A stretch of DNA of 33,237 bases, from positions 1 through 33,237 of the forward strand of contig LFSR01000030.1 of NCBI GenBank assembly GCA_001513155.1. The letters are read 5' to 3'. Both the position numbers and the translations under genes were made by a program. Positions 24,756-33,007 of the stretch are shown here, in pieces. This DNA comes from Syntrophomonas sp. DTU018. Its GTDB lineage: Bacteria; Bacillota; Syntrophomonadia; Syntrophomonadales; Syntrophomonadaceae. Position 1 is the first letter of the stretch. Each line of letters opens with the position of its first letter. The notes beneath the pieces are model-generated. The model saw only the letters and a program-made list of their open reading frames with translations, did not search any database and was not told the DNA's origin.

Positions 24756-26263
24756 TATTTTCCCCCTCCTAGCTGCTCTAAATAGCGTTTAATGGCTCGG
24801 GCGGCGGATCCGCCGGACATCAGGGAAGGCTGGAAACCGCCCGGTCCCGCCCATGCTCCGGCCAGTGCCAGGCCTTTAATGGGTGAGGTGGGGGGAACGA
24901 AGAAATTGGAGTTTTTGGCAAACTGGTCAAAACCATAAATGGCCCCTCCCGGACTGTTGGTATAACGCATATGGGTTAAGGGAGTTCCTACTTCAATTTC
25001 TTCAATATGGTCCCGGAAGCCGGGGAAAACCTCCTCCACCCGCTGCAGGATTCCGTCAGCGGCTTTGAATTTCACCTGGAGGTATTCCGACGGGGATAAA
25101 GTGAGCCAGGGTTCGGCATATTTCAAGTCCACAATGCAAACCTGGGAGGTACCCGGAGGGGAAGCCTGGGGGTCATCCAGGTTGTAGCAGGATAGCAGCA
25201 AATAATCATCGCGGGTGTCCAGGCGGCTCATGGAGGCAAACTGCTTGTCCGTATCGGGATCGCTGATAATGAAATTGGTGGTATCGTTTATTCCTACCTC
25301 ATGGGGTTCACAGTCCAGCCCCACAAATATGGTAAGGGAGGAGGGGCCGACGGTTTGCCCGGCGAGAATTTTGAACTGTTCTTGGGGAACGTGTTCTTCG
25401 TCTATCAATTCCACATAGGTGTCGATGCTGGAGGCATTGGAAACTACCGCTTTGGCCTTGATCACATCGCCATATTCGGTTTCCACCCCCACTACCCGTC
25501 CGTCTTCCACCAGAATTTTTCTGGCTCCGCAGTTAAAGCGGGCCTGTCCGCCGTTAGCCAGAATATATTCCAGGAGAGCATTGGACAGGGCCTGGGAACC
25601 GTGGCGGATATAGGCGGGTTTCCAATGCAGGTAGGCAAAATACAAGGTAGCGTAGTCGATAAAGGGCAATTTAGATAACGGGACCCCGCTGTAGCCCCAA
25701 TAGATTCCTAGAGCCGCTTTGATCAGCGGATTTTGGAAGTATTCATTCATAACTTCTTCGGTGGGCTGCAGGGAATATTTAGCCATCAACGGGTATTTCT
25801 CGGCGCTGGCTTCCGGATCACGCTGGAAAAACACAGCGGCATGTTCCATAAAGGTGCGGTAGATCAGGTCGATAAAACCCTCGATAGCTTTCTTATCCTG
25901 GGGAAATTGTTTCACTAGAGCTTGGGTAGTGCCTTCACGGTCGGCGGGCAGGGTTATGTCCAGCTGTCCGGGAAGGACCAGGCGGTAGAGGTTTTTCATA
26001 TCTACAAATTCTAAGCGGTCCGGTATGCCAAACTGGCTTAAGAAACCGCGCAAAGGACCCGGGTTGTCAGCCTGGCCGTATCCGCTCAGCTGGTGCAGGG
26101 CTACTTCGAATTCGAAGCGTCCCCGGCAAAAAGAAGTGGCACAGCCGCCCGGGACATTATGGCGCTCTAAAAGCAGGGTTTTGAACCCGGCTTTGGTCAA
26201 GCTGGCAGCAGCAGTGAGACCACCGTTGCCTGCCCCGATGACCACCACATCAAAATCAGTCAT
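24755..26263 (-). CDS. Phytoene desaturase/retinol saturase-like FAD oxidoreductase
   Basis: A 502-residue flavoprotein of the CrtI / carotenoid isomerase / retinol saturase superfamily. It has an N-terminal Rossmann motif VVIGAGNGG (8-16), LLERHNVPGGCATSF, and a C-terminal GLALAGAWAGPGGFQPSLMSG FAD-binding block. The family inserts, removes or moves double bonds in hydrophobic polyenes; no carotenoid genes are nearby, so a different unsaturated substrate is likely. ATG 26263 has AGGAG 8 nt before it; an upstream TTG (26281) lies before this SD and is rejected. First gene of the minus-strand operon, with a sigma-54 promoter 63 bp upstream. Confidence 0.87.
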   Translation of the reverse strand: MTDFDVVVIGAGNGGLTAAASLTKAGFKTLLLERHNVPGGCATSFCRGRFEFEVALHQLSGYGQADNPGPLRGFLSQFGIPDRLEFVDMKNLYRLVLPGQLDITLPADREGTTQALVKQFPQDKKAIEGFIDLIYRTFMEHAAVFFQRDPEASAEKYPLMAKYSLQPTEEVMNEYFQNPLIKAALGIYWGYSGVPLSKLPFIDYATLYFAYLHWKPAYIRHGSQALSNALLEYILANGGQARFNCGARKILVEDGRVVGVETEYGDVIKAKAVVSNASSIDTYVELIDEEHVPQEQFKILAGQTVGPSSLTIFVGLDCEPHEVGINDTTNFIISDPDTDKQFASMSRLDTRDDYLLLSCYNLDDPQASPPGTSQVCIVDLKYAEPWLTLSPSEYLQVKFKAADGILQRVEEVFPGFRDHIEEIEVGTPLTHMRYTNSPGGAIYGFDQFAKNSNFFVPPTSPIKGLALAGAWAGPGGFQPSLMSGGSAARAIKRYLEQLGGGK

Positions 26264-26325
26264 ACAAGTCACTCCTGTCAATTAATATGTTTAGTTTGGC
26301 TGTTTCGGTTTTTATTTATTTTGAT

Positions 26326-26341
26326 AGCAATTTGTGTGCCA
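26326..26341 (-). promoter_or_regulatory. Sigma-54 (-24/-12) promoter
   Basis: On the minus strand the sequence reads TGGCACACAAATTGCT. It matches the consensus TGGCACR-N4-TTGCW at every defined position with correct spacing. Transcription should start near 26315, about 50 nt before the FAD oxidoreductase ATG. A sigma-54 activator gene lies directly opposite. Confidence 0.85.
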
Positions 26342-26415
26342 TCTTGAGGCTATTGGCAAAACCGACATAAAACCCTATATTCCGGCACGAATAGGTGCAG
26401 GTGGCAGCAAGTGAT

Positions 26416-26441
26416 GGACAAAACTGTCCCCAAAAGGGACA
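26416..26441. promoter_or_regulatory. Candidate activator binding sites (UAS)
   Basis: Three half-sites alternate in direction: GGACA (26416-26420), TGTCC (26425-26429) and GGGACA (26436-26441). They form two overlapping inverted repeats, TGTCCC-N5-GGGACA among them. They lie 75-115 bp upstream of the sigma-54 promoter and 106-131 bp before the activator start codon. This is the usual place for enhancer sites of bacterial enhancer-binding proteins and for autoregulation. Confidence 0.65.
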
Positions 26442-26546
26442 AAGTTGACCAAGAAACGGGCAGGTTTGTCGACTGAGGTTGTAATTTGCCGATAGAAGTG
26501 ATAAGTTGGAAACAGTTAAGACCATTTTTATCTGGGAGTGAAATGG

Positions 26547-28364
26547 ATGGTCAACGATACCATTCTGGAAGGCCTGAATTTCTCCAATTTCATTCGTAAC
26601 GGGCCTATTATTATGTTTATTTACGACCAGGATTTTCAATATGTTTGGACTAACCGGGCTTTTCAGAAGTATACCGGCTACAGCAATGAAGAAGCCCTGC
26701 AGATGAAGTTCTGGGAAATCATTCACCCGGATCACCAAGGACTGGTGCGCACAAATGCCCAGGCCCGGCAGCGGGGAGAAAAAGTACCCGACAGCTATGA
26801 ACTGAAGATAATCACCAAAAACGGTGAAGAAAAATGGGTGGATGTATTCCTGTTTGAAGAATGGATGGGGGACCAGCAGTATGTAATGCTGGGGGCTTAT
26901 GGGATCACCGAACGGATCCATGCCCAGACCCAGCTGCAAAAAGCTCACGATCACCTGGACCAGCTGGTACAGGAACGCACCAAGGAATTAACCATTACTA
27001 ACCAGGCTTTGATGCTGAAAGAAAAACTCCTCATGGATATTATCAGCAATATGTCCGATGGGGTCATCATCATTTCCCGCGAGGGAGGCATTGAATTTAT
27101 CAATCAGACCCTCAAAATCATGCTGGGCAGGACGGCGACTGATATCCGGGAACAGTTAAGTTATGAGAGACTGGTAGCTGACAACAAAAACCTGGAGAGG
27201 ATGCTGACCAGGAAACAGGCCTTTCGTGATGAGGAGATTGTTTTGACTATTGAAGGACGGGAAATGCAATTTCTGGCTACCGGAACCCCGATTGAGGATC
27301 CCGGCGGAAGTACCCAGAAGGGCATTGTAATGCTGAAACCTCTGGCGGAGGTACACCGGCTGGTAAATCGCTTCAGCAGTTCCCCGGCCCGGTTCTATTT
27401 TGACGACATACTGACCCGCAGCGAGATTATGCGGGATACCATAGAACTGGCCAAAGCAGCCAGCCAGAACAAGAGCACGGTCTTAATCCAGGGAGAAAGC
27501 GGTACCGGCAAGGAGATGTTTGCCCAGTCCATCCACAATCAGAGCCGCTACGCAGATGGGCCTTTTATCGCCGTTAACTGCGGGGCCATTCCCCGGGAAC
27601 TGGTGGGAAGTGAGCTGTTCGGCTATGTGGAAGGTGCCTTTACCGGAGCGCGCAAGGGGGGAAGTCCCGGTAAGTTTGAGCTGGCCCAGGGAGGAACCCT
27701 GTTCCTGGATGAGATCGGGGACATGCCTTTGGAACAGCAGGCAGCTCTTTTAAGGGTTTTGCAGGAAAAACAGGTGTGCCGCCTGGGAAGTTCCAAAGCT
27801 ATTCCTATTGACGTCCGGGTTATCTGTGCCACCAACCGGGATCTGTACAATGAAGTGCAGAAGGGAACCATCCGCAAGGATTTATATTTCCGGCTGAATG
27901 TTATAAGCTTGAGGATTCCTCCCCTGCGGGAGAGACCGGAAGACATTGATTTGCTGTTCCGGCATTTCCTGGCCAAAGGTGATCCCCAGTGGCTGGAGCA
28001 TTTCCATGACATAGATCCGGTGGTGTGGGATTTGCTGAAGAGTTATTCCTGGCCGGGCAATGTGCGGGAACTGCAGAACTTCGCGGAAAGAATACTGTTT
28101 ACAGTAAAGGATTATACCATTAAGCCGGAAGACCTGCCTGCCGAGATTCAGGCCTTATATGACAAGGATACGGACGGATCCTCCAAGTCCAGGCCTTTGA
28201 AACAGCTGAACATAAAGCAGCAGCTGGCGGAAGTGGAAGCTGAGCAGATCAAAACCCTGCTGAAGCAGTATAATGGCAATGTAAGCAAAGTGGCGGAGGC
28301 TTTGGGAGTTTCCCGCCGCACTGTGGACCGGCGCATCAAAAAGTATGGCCTGAAGAAAAAATAA
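26547..28364 (+). CDS. Sigma-54-dependent activator (PAS-PAS-AAA+-Fis)
   Basis: A 605-residue enhancer-binding protein. Residues ~8-125 are a PAS domain, a coiled-coil follows to ~165, and a second PAS lies at ~165-260. The AAA+ domain has Walker A GESGTGKE (316-323), GAFTGA (363-368; sigma-54 contact) and Walker B LFLDE (Asp388, Glu389), with R-finger region LRERPEDI. A Fis-type helix-turn-helix at the C-terminus contains NVSKVAEALGVSRRTVDRRI. No receiver domain is present, so it probably senses a ligand or redox state through PAS. ATG 26547 is preceded by GGGAG; GTG 26538 is a less likely alternative. It is divergent from the operon it should activate and 32 bp ahead of a second crotonase gene. 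Confidence 0.93.
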   Translation: MVNDTILEGLNFSNFIRNGPIIMFIYDQDFQYVWTNRAFQKYTGYSNEEALQMKFWEIIHPDHQGLVRTNAQARQRGEKVPDSYELKIITKNGEEKWVDVFLFEEWMGDQQYVMLGAYGITERIHAQTQLQKAHDHLDQLVQERTKELTITNQALMLKEKLLMDIISNMSDGVIIISREGGIEFINQTLKIMLGRTATDIREQLSYERLVADNKNLERMLTRKQAFRDEEIVLTIEGREMQFLATGTPIEDPGGSTQKGIVMLKPLAEVHRLVNRFSSSPARFYFDDILTRSEIMRDTIELAKAASQNKSTVLIQGESGTGKEMFAQSIHNQSRYADGPFIAVNCGAIPRELVGSELFGYVEGAFTGARKGGSPGKFELAQGGTLFLDEIGDMPLEQQAALLRVLQEKQVCRLGSSKAIPIDVRVICATNRDLYNEVQKGTIRKDLYFRLNVISLRIPPLRERPEDIDLLFRHFLAKGDPQWLEHFHDIDPVVWDLLKSYSWPGNVRELQNFAERILFTVKDYTIKPEDLPAEIQALYDKDTDGSSKSRPLKQLNIKQQLAEVEAEQIKTLLKQYNGNVSKVAEALGVSRRTVDRRIKKYGLKKK

Positions 28365-28396
28365 AGAATTAACTGCATCGTAAGGAGGGCAAAAAA

Positions 28397-29248
28397 ATGG
28401 AATACCAGCAGATCAAGTACGAAGTTGAAGACCGGATCCTGACCATAACCCTCAACCGCCCGGAACGCATGAATGCCTATACCGAGGTGATGCGGGCGGA
28501 ATTGGTGGATGCTTTTGACCATGCTGATGCCGATGATGAGGTAAGAGCTATTATTGTTACGGGGGCCGGACGGGCTTTTTGTGCGGGCATGGACTTAGGA
28601 GAGGGAGGAGCCACCTTCGATTATACCAGTGTCCCTCAGGATGAGCACCGGGACGGCGGGGGATTAATAGCCCTGCGCATGTACCGCTGCACCAAACCTA
28701 TTATTGCAGCTATTAACGGTGCTGCCGTGGGCATAGGCTTGACCATGACCCTGCCCATGGACATCCGCATAGCTGCCAATAATGCCAAAATGGGGATTGT
28801 CTTTGCCCGCCGGGGAATTGTGGTGGATGCCTGCAGTTCCTGGTTCTTGCCCCGGGTGGTTGGTATAAGCAAAGCCCTGGATTGGGCTATGACGGGACGG
28901 GTTTTCACTGCTCAGGAAGCCTTCGAGAGCGGTCTGGTAAGTCAACTGGTAGAACCGGATCAGGTGATCCCTGCTGCCCGGGCGATAGCCTCAGAGATTG
29001 CCCGTTACTCTGCTCCCGTTTCCGTAGCCTTGATACGGCAGTTGATGTGGAGCATGCTGGGGGCATCCCATCCCATGGAAGCTCACCGCATCGAATCCAA
29101 AGGGTTTCACTATCTGGGACAGCGGCCGGATGCGGATGAAGGAATCAACGCCTTCCTGGAAAAGAGGGAACCGCACTTTACCATGAGCCCCACCAGGGAC
29201 ATGCCGGATTTTTATCCCTGGACGACAGAGCCTCCGTTTAAAGGGTGA
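28397..29248 (+). CDS. Crotonase family protein lacking the hydratase glutamates
   Basis: A 283-residue enoyl-CoA hydratase/isomerase-like protein. CoA-binding oxyanion segments are GAGRAFCAGMDLG and NGAAVGIGLTMTL. The position of the first catalytic glutamate of enoyl-CoA hydratase is Thr (GIGLTM). The second falls in FARRGIVVDACSS, where no Glu is present, though an Asp is. Classical hydration is therefore doubtful; isomerase, hydrolase or other crotonase chemistry is more likely. SD AAGGAGG precedes ATG 28397. It follows the sigma-54 activator by 32 bp and is probably co-transcribed, linking it to the divergent operon. Confidence 0.87.
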   Translation: MEYQQIKYEVEDRILTITLNRPERMNAYTEVMRAELVDAFDHADADDEVRAIIVTGAGRAFCAGMDLGEGGATFDYTSVPQDEHRDGGGLIALRMYRCTKPIIAAINGAAVGIGLTMTLPMDIRIAANNAKMGIVFARRGIVVDACSSWFLPRVVGISKALDWAMTGRVFTAQEAFESGLVSQLVEPDQVIPAARAIASEIARYSAPVSVALIRQLMWSMLGASHPMEAHRIESKGFHYLGQRPDADEGINAFLEKREPHFTMSPTRDMPDFYPWTTEPPFKG

Positions 29249-29286
29249 TAGATTGCCCGTTATTGTTGAAAAAATAGTTCCCCGTA

Positions 29287-29773
29287 AGTTTCATTGCTGT
29301 GAAAATGGCTTTCATGTCAGTAAAAAGGCAACCATTGTGTCATCGCGAGCGCGTAGCGCGTGGCGATCTCAATCGGGGAGACAGATAGACGAATGAGATT
29401 GCCGCGCCCCTTTCAGGGGCTCGCAATGACACATAAGAGGACTTTTCATTTATCGTGGCCTGTTCTTCAGGTGATAATTGCGAGCGCGCAGCGCGTGGCA
29501 ATCTCCATGGTCAGCTAACGGCTTAAGCTAACAGATCGCCGCGTCGCTTCGCTCCTCGCGATGACACAGCGCAGCTAAGCGAATGTATTAGGCCGGCTAG
29601 GAGTCCTGGAGCGAGCCGGCTAATACTCCTGGCGTCCGGCTAACACTCCCGCCAAGCCGTGGTGAGCGTTGATCGGCTTAGAGAACGCCCCTTTCGAGGG
29701 CTTGTAACGACACAAAAGGGACGTTTTCATTCATCGCAGCCTGCGCCGTAAGTGACAATTGCCGGTGAGGGGC
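29287..29773. repeat. Composite array of dispersed palindromes
   Basis: The ~525-bp gap (29249-29773) has no gene. It contains several units of the repeat core in both directions: TCATTGCTGTGAAAATGGCT (29292-29311), GTGTCATCGCGAGCGCGTAG near 29337, GAGATTGCCGCGCCCCTTTC / GCTCGCAATGACAC near 29396-29433, AATTGCGAGCGCGCAGCGCG near 29475 and AGATCGCCGCGTCGCTTCGC near 29532. From 29590 there are short GC-rich repeats of CCGGCTAA-ACTCC. It looks like successive insertion and decay of one family. Confidence 0.75.
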
Positions 29774-30382
29774 TCAATGATCGACTTCCTGCTCCCCAGC
29801 AGAGACGCCGGCCAGCATTTCCGCCAGAACCTTGGCCACCTTCGCAAAGTCAATACTGTTTTGATCCAGCAGGTACTGTATAGTAAGGCCGTCAATAATT
29901 GCCAGGATCAGACCTCCCAGACCGGTCAGGCTGTCCGGGTCGCTGATGCCAAACAGCCTGGAAATCTGCCGGGCTATAATTTCCCGCCAAGTCTGGTATT
30001 TTACCAGGAAACGGTCCCGCATTTCCTCATTGCTCAAAATAGCTTCCTGAAACAAGTAAATGTTCATGCGGCTGGTATCCTGGTCTTTGATCAGCTTTTC
30101 CAGGGTGCGCTGCAAAAGCTTAACTTTATCCCCGTTGGTATGCCGGGGTATGCCGGCTATAATCGAATCGGTCAGCTGAGAAAAATGCTGTTCCAGTATA
30201 TCGTAGATCAGGTCATCTTTGCTCTTGTAGTAATAGAATAGAGTACCCTGGCTGATATGAGCGGCATGAGAAATATCCGCTAGAGTAGTCTGTTTGACAC
30301 CTCTTTCGGCAATGAGATCTCGGGTGACTGCGAGTATCTTTTCCCGAGTAGAAACTTTTTTGGTTACTGTACTGTCTTTCAA
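29774..30382 (-). CDS. TetR family transcriptional regulator
   Basis: A 202-residue repressor. Residues ~10-58 carry the TetR HTH, with TREKILAVTRDLIAERGVKQ, TTLADISHAAHISQGTLFYYYKSK and DDLIYDIL. The rest is helical and should bind a ligand and dimerise. TTG 30382 is chosen as start, because GGAGG sits 8 nt before it; GTG 30397 would include the SD itself. It is divergent from the class III aminotransferase, with two palindromes between them, and probably represses itself and that gene. Many such TetR proteins near acyl-CoA genes bind acyl-CoAs, but this is not shown here. Confidence 0.9.
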   Translation of the reverse strand: MKDSTVTKKVSTREKILAVTRDLIAERGVKQTTLADISHAAHISQGTLFYYYKSKDDLIYDILEQHFSQLTDSIIAGIPRHTNGDKVKLLQRTLEKLIKDQDTSRMNIYLFQEAILSNEEMRDRFLVKYQTWREIIARQISRLFGISDPDSLTGLGGLILAIIDGLTIQYLLDQNSIDFAKVAKVLAEMLAGVSAGEQEVDH

Positions 30383-30492
30383 CTTCCGTTCCTCCACAGC
30401 AGCATTTCTACAACAGTATACTATATGACCTCCCTGGCTGCACCGGCCATCTTAACCTGTGACCGGCGGATAAGCCTGATTACCGCAAACAT

Positions 30493-30512
30493 AATCGGGT
30501 GTATACCCGATT
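30493..30512. promoter_or_regulatory. Palindromic operator O1 (TetR candidate)
   Basis: AATCGGGT (30493-30500) and ACCCGATT (30505-30512) are perfect inverted arms around GTAT. It lies 110 bp upstream of the TetR start and matches a second site at 30605-30624. Confidence 0.65.
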
Positions 30513-30568
30513 TTAATCATTATACTAAAATATTCGCTAATGCCCTACAAAAGTGGAAAATAAAGTGC

Positions 30569-30624
30569 TTGCTGAATTTGTATAAATTACCTATTATAAA
30601 AGTAAATCGGGTGATTGACCGATA
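30569..30624 (+). promoter_or_regulatory. Promoter of class III aminotransferase with operator O2
   Basis: TTGCTG (30569-30574), a 17-bp spacer and TATTAT (30592-30597) place the transcription start near 30604. O2 at 30605-30624 begins AATCGGGTG and ends CCGATA; it shares the first nine bases and the CCGAT arm with O1. A repressor here would block initiation or early elongation. Confidence 0.55.
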
Positions 30625-30658
30625 CTTTGTGTGTGGTAACTAAAAAGGGAAGGAAGGG

Positions 30659-31903
30659 ATGGCAGTGGAAACTTACCGATTCGACAAGTCCTATGAGATG
30701 TTTGAAAAGGCCAAGAAATATGTCCCCAACGGGATATATGGGCCCAGAAGTCCCCTCGGGTTAACCTTTGGATCTTATCCCTGTTTTCTGGTCAGAGGCA
30801 AAGGCAGTCATATCTGGGATGTGGACGGTAACGAGTATATAGACTATATGTGTTCCTTCGGCACCAACATTATCGGACTCTGCAATGACGAAGTGGATGC
30901 GGCTGCCCGGGATCAGATGACCAGGGGAGATGCCTTTACTCTGCCCAGCAATCGCTGGAATGAAATGGCGGAAACTCTGGTTAACCTGATTGATGGCCAG
31001 GATTGGACGGCCTTCGGCAAAAACGGTTCGGATGTTACCACCTATGCAGTTACCATAGCCCGGGGATATACCGGCAAGAACAAGATTATCATGGCCAACG
31101 GGGCTTATCACGGAGCCCATTTCTGGTGTACCCATGCGGTTTACGGAATTCCTCAGGAGTATAAAGCTCATGTCCTCCATTTTGACTATCCCAATCTGGA
31201 ACAGCTGAAAAAATTAGTGGATGAAAATAAAGATGATGTAGCCGCGATAATTCTTACCCCTCATCATCATCCGGCCGGCAGTGATCAGTGGTTGCCGGAT
31301 GCCAGCTATTATGCGGAAATCAAAAAGCTCTGCCAGGAGAACAAGATGCTGCTGATATTGGATGATATCCGCTGCGGTTTCCGGCTTCATCTTCACGGAT
31401 CTCATGTATATTACGGAGCGGATCCGGACATGATCTGTTTCGGCAAAGCTATGGCCAACGGCTACCCCATTTCCGCCATTACCGGTAAGGAATACCTGAA
31501 AGAAGCTGCGGCAGCCACCTTCTTTACCGGTACTCATTTCTTCAGTGCGGTGCCTATGGCCGCTTCCCTGGCTTGCCTGAAGATAATTGAACGGGATGGA
31601 ATCATTCCCAAGATATATGAACTGGGTGTCAAACTGCAAAAGGGCATGGAAGAGCAAGCCCGCAGCATGGGTATAGAGATCAGCTATACCGGCCATCCGG
31701 CTATGCCTTTTATGCGTTTTGTAGGTGATGCGGATCTTTCCTACAATCGCTTCTTCTGCGGGGAAGCCGCTAAACGAGGGGTGTTCTTCCATCCTCATCA
31801 CAACTGGTTTATCTCCGGAGCCCATACAGAAGAAGACATAGACCGTACCTTGCAGGTAACGGAAGAATGCTTCCGCCTCACCAAGGAGAAGTTCTATAAA
31901 TAA
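30659..31903 (+). CDS. Class III aminotransferase (glutamate-1-semialdehyde aminomutase-like)
   Basis: A 414-residue PLP enzyme of aminotransferase class III, closest in style to glutamate-1-semialdehyde 2,1-aminomutases. It has GPRSPLGLTFGSYPCFLVRG and DVDGNEYIDYMCSFG, GSDVTTYAVTIARGYTGKNKII, NGAYHGAHFW, LILDDIRCGFR (PLP-pyridine Asp region), FGKAMANGYPISAITG with the Schiff-base Lys263, and TGTHFFSAVPMAASLA. No other haem-synthesis gene is nearby and it is under a TetR-type control region, so a specialised substrate is likelier than haem synthesis. ATG 30659 follows GGAAGG. Transcribed alone, it seems. Confidence 0.88.
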   Translation: MAVETYRFDKSYEMFEKAKKYVPNGIYGPRSPLGLTFGSYPCFLVRGKGSHIWDVDGNEYIDYMCSFGTNIIGLCNDEVDAAARDQMTRGDAFTLPSNRWNEMAETLVNLIDGQDWTAFGKNGSDVTTYAVTIARGYTGKNKIIMANGAYHGAHFWCTHAVYGIPQEYKAHVLHFDYPNLEQLKKLVDENKDDVAAIILTPHHHPAGSDQWLPDASYYAEIKKLCQENKMLLILDDIRCGFRLHLHGSHVYYGADPDMICFGKAMANGYPISAITGKEYLKEAAAATFFTGTHFFSAVPMAASLACLKIIERDGIIPKIYELGVKLQKGMEEQARSMGIEISYTGHPAMPFMRFVGDADLSYNRFFCGEAAKRGVFFHPHHNWFISGAHTEEDIDRTLQVTEECFRLTKEKFYK

Positions 31904-32215
31904 AAACTGGAGGCTCTGGCCCCCGTCATTGTTCGCCAAAGCTAAAGCTCAGGCTCTGACTGTGATAATAGGCCATGATTCTAAAAATAGAACATGGCCC
32001 AGCGTGGCAAAAAAACTTATTAATAGTTGGAAGTTCGAGATTGCCACGGCATTTCGTGCCTCGCAATTGTCACCAGTAGCACAGGCCACGATAAACGAAA
32101 AACCACCTTTCGTGTCATTGCTGTGAAAAGAGCTCTCTTCGTGTCATCGCAAGGAGCGCGTAGCGCGTGGCAATCTCTTTACATGGCCCTTTCTTCATGT
32201 GACACATGAAACATA
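31904..32215. repeat. Non-coding gap with hairpin and dispersed palindrome copy
   Basis: No gene is visible. GGCCATG-TTCTA at 31971-31983 pairs with TAGAA-CATGGCC at 31988-31999 apart from one mismatch; there is no T run after it. From 32036 to 32178 lies a rearranged copy of the dispersed palindrome: GAGATTGCCACGGCATTTCG, then TGTCATTGCTGTGAAAAGAG (from about 32115), then GGAGCGCGTAGCGCGTGGCA and ATCTC. It is just downstream of the minus-strand YhhN gene. Confidence 0.65.
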
Positions 32216-32893
32216 TCAGATAAACTGCAGGCTTAGGGCGATCAGCAGTTGACCCAGGTAGTACAAAGAGAGGTTAGCGGCCCGCATGGAGAATCTCGGT
32301 GTACCGCCGAAGGTGTTGAAGATTAAAATAACGTCGCTGGCTGTGAATAATACTGCGCCTATAACATACAGCAGAGCACCCGTCGAACCGGGATTGGAAA
32401 CGAGATTACCGATTGCTGCGGCAGTCATTAGGACGATAGCGCCAATATATACATAGCCGAATATTTTAAAGACTTTTTGGACTTCTCCGATCTTGCTGAA
32501 AATCCATCGCAGCAGCAGGGCTGCCGCAATTACGCCACAGATCAGACTCACAAGCAAATTATTGGATAACAGGATGAGTGCAGCCAGATACATGATGTGT
32601 CCGCATAAAAATGAGGCTATGCCCATTAAGAATATCTTCTGAGCGCTTTTCTCAAAAACAAAGCGCAGGTTAAGCAGCACATCACCGATTCCGCCAAGTA
32701 TAAGGCCGATAACCACCAGCGTTGCAAAGCTGGGGTTACTTGTAAACTGAGCGCTTAACACTCCGATGATAATGAATACCGTTGCAGCGCTGCCCTTGAG
32801 TATGACCGCCGGAACATACTTTTTCCTGTTCTCCACCAGGATAAAAGCAACCTGTATGGCAAATCCGATTATACAAAGAAGCAGGTAACGCAT
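32216..32893 (-). CDS. YhhN family membrane protein (lysoplasmalogenase-like)
   Basis: A 225-residue polytopic membrane protein with about eight hydrophobic segments. The blocks GLILGGIGDVLLNL, ASFLCGHIMYLAAL, GAVLFTASDVILIFNTFGG and YYLGQLLIALSL match the YhhN/TMEM86 family, in which conserved Asp residues (GDVLL, SDVIL) are important. Eukaryotic and some bacterial members hydrolyse lysoplasmalogens; clostridial-type anaerobes often contain plasmalogens, so this role is plausible but inferred. ATG 32893 follows GGGGGAGGGG; a GTG six codons upstream overlaps that SD and is rejected. An AT-rich region with TATAAT-like sequence near 32925-32940 may be its promoter. Confidence 0.85.
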   Translation of the reverse strand: MRYLLLCIIGFAIQVAFILVENRKKYVPAVILKGSAATVFIIIGVLSAQFTSNPSFATLVVIGLILGGIGDVLLNLRFVFEKSAQKIFLMGIASFLCGHIMYLAALILLSNNLLVSLICGVIAAALLLRWIFSKIGEVQKVFKIFGYVYIGAIVLMTAAAIGNLVSNPGSTGALLYVIGAVLFTASDVILIFNTFGGTPRFSMRAANLSLYYLGQLLIALSLQFI

Positions 32894-33007
32894 GTTTGGC
32901 CCCTCCCCCACAAAATATTAAGTTGATTATATTATATTACAAATTTAACCACGCTTATTGTTCGGGAGAGGCAGAAAAATACAGCTAAGGGAAAAACCAC
33001 TTCAGAC

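Noticed and set aside
26316-26954. A 212-codon minus-strand frame overlapping the activator start
   Set aside because: It runs through the PAS-coding region and the TGTCC repeats, has no family resemblance, and would cover the sigma-54 promoter.
31214-31939. A 241-codon minus-strand frame
   Set aside because: It is the opposite strand of the class III aminotransferase, whose motifs are clear; no SD or family features.
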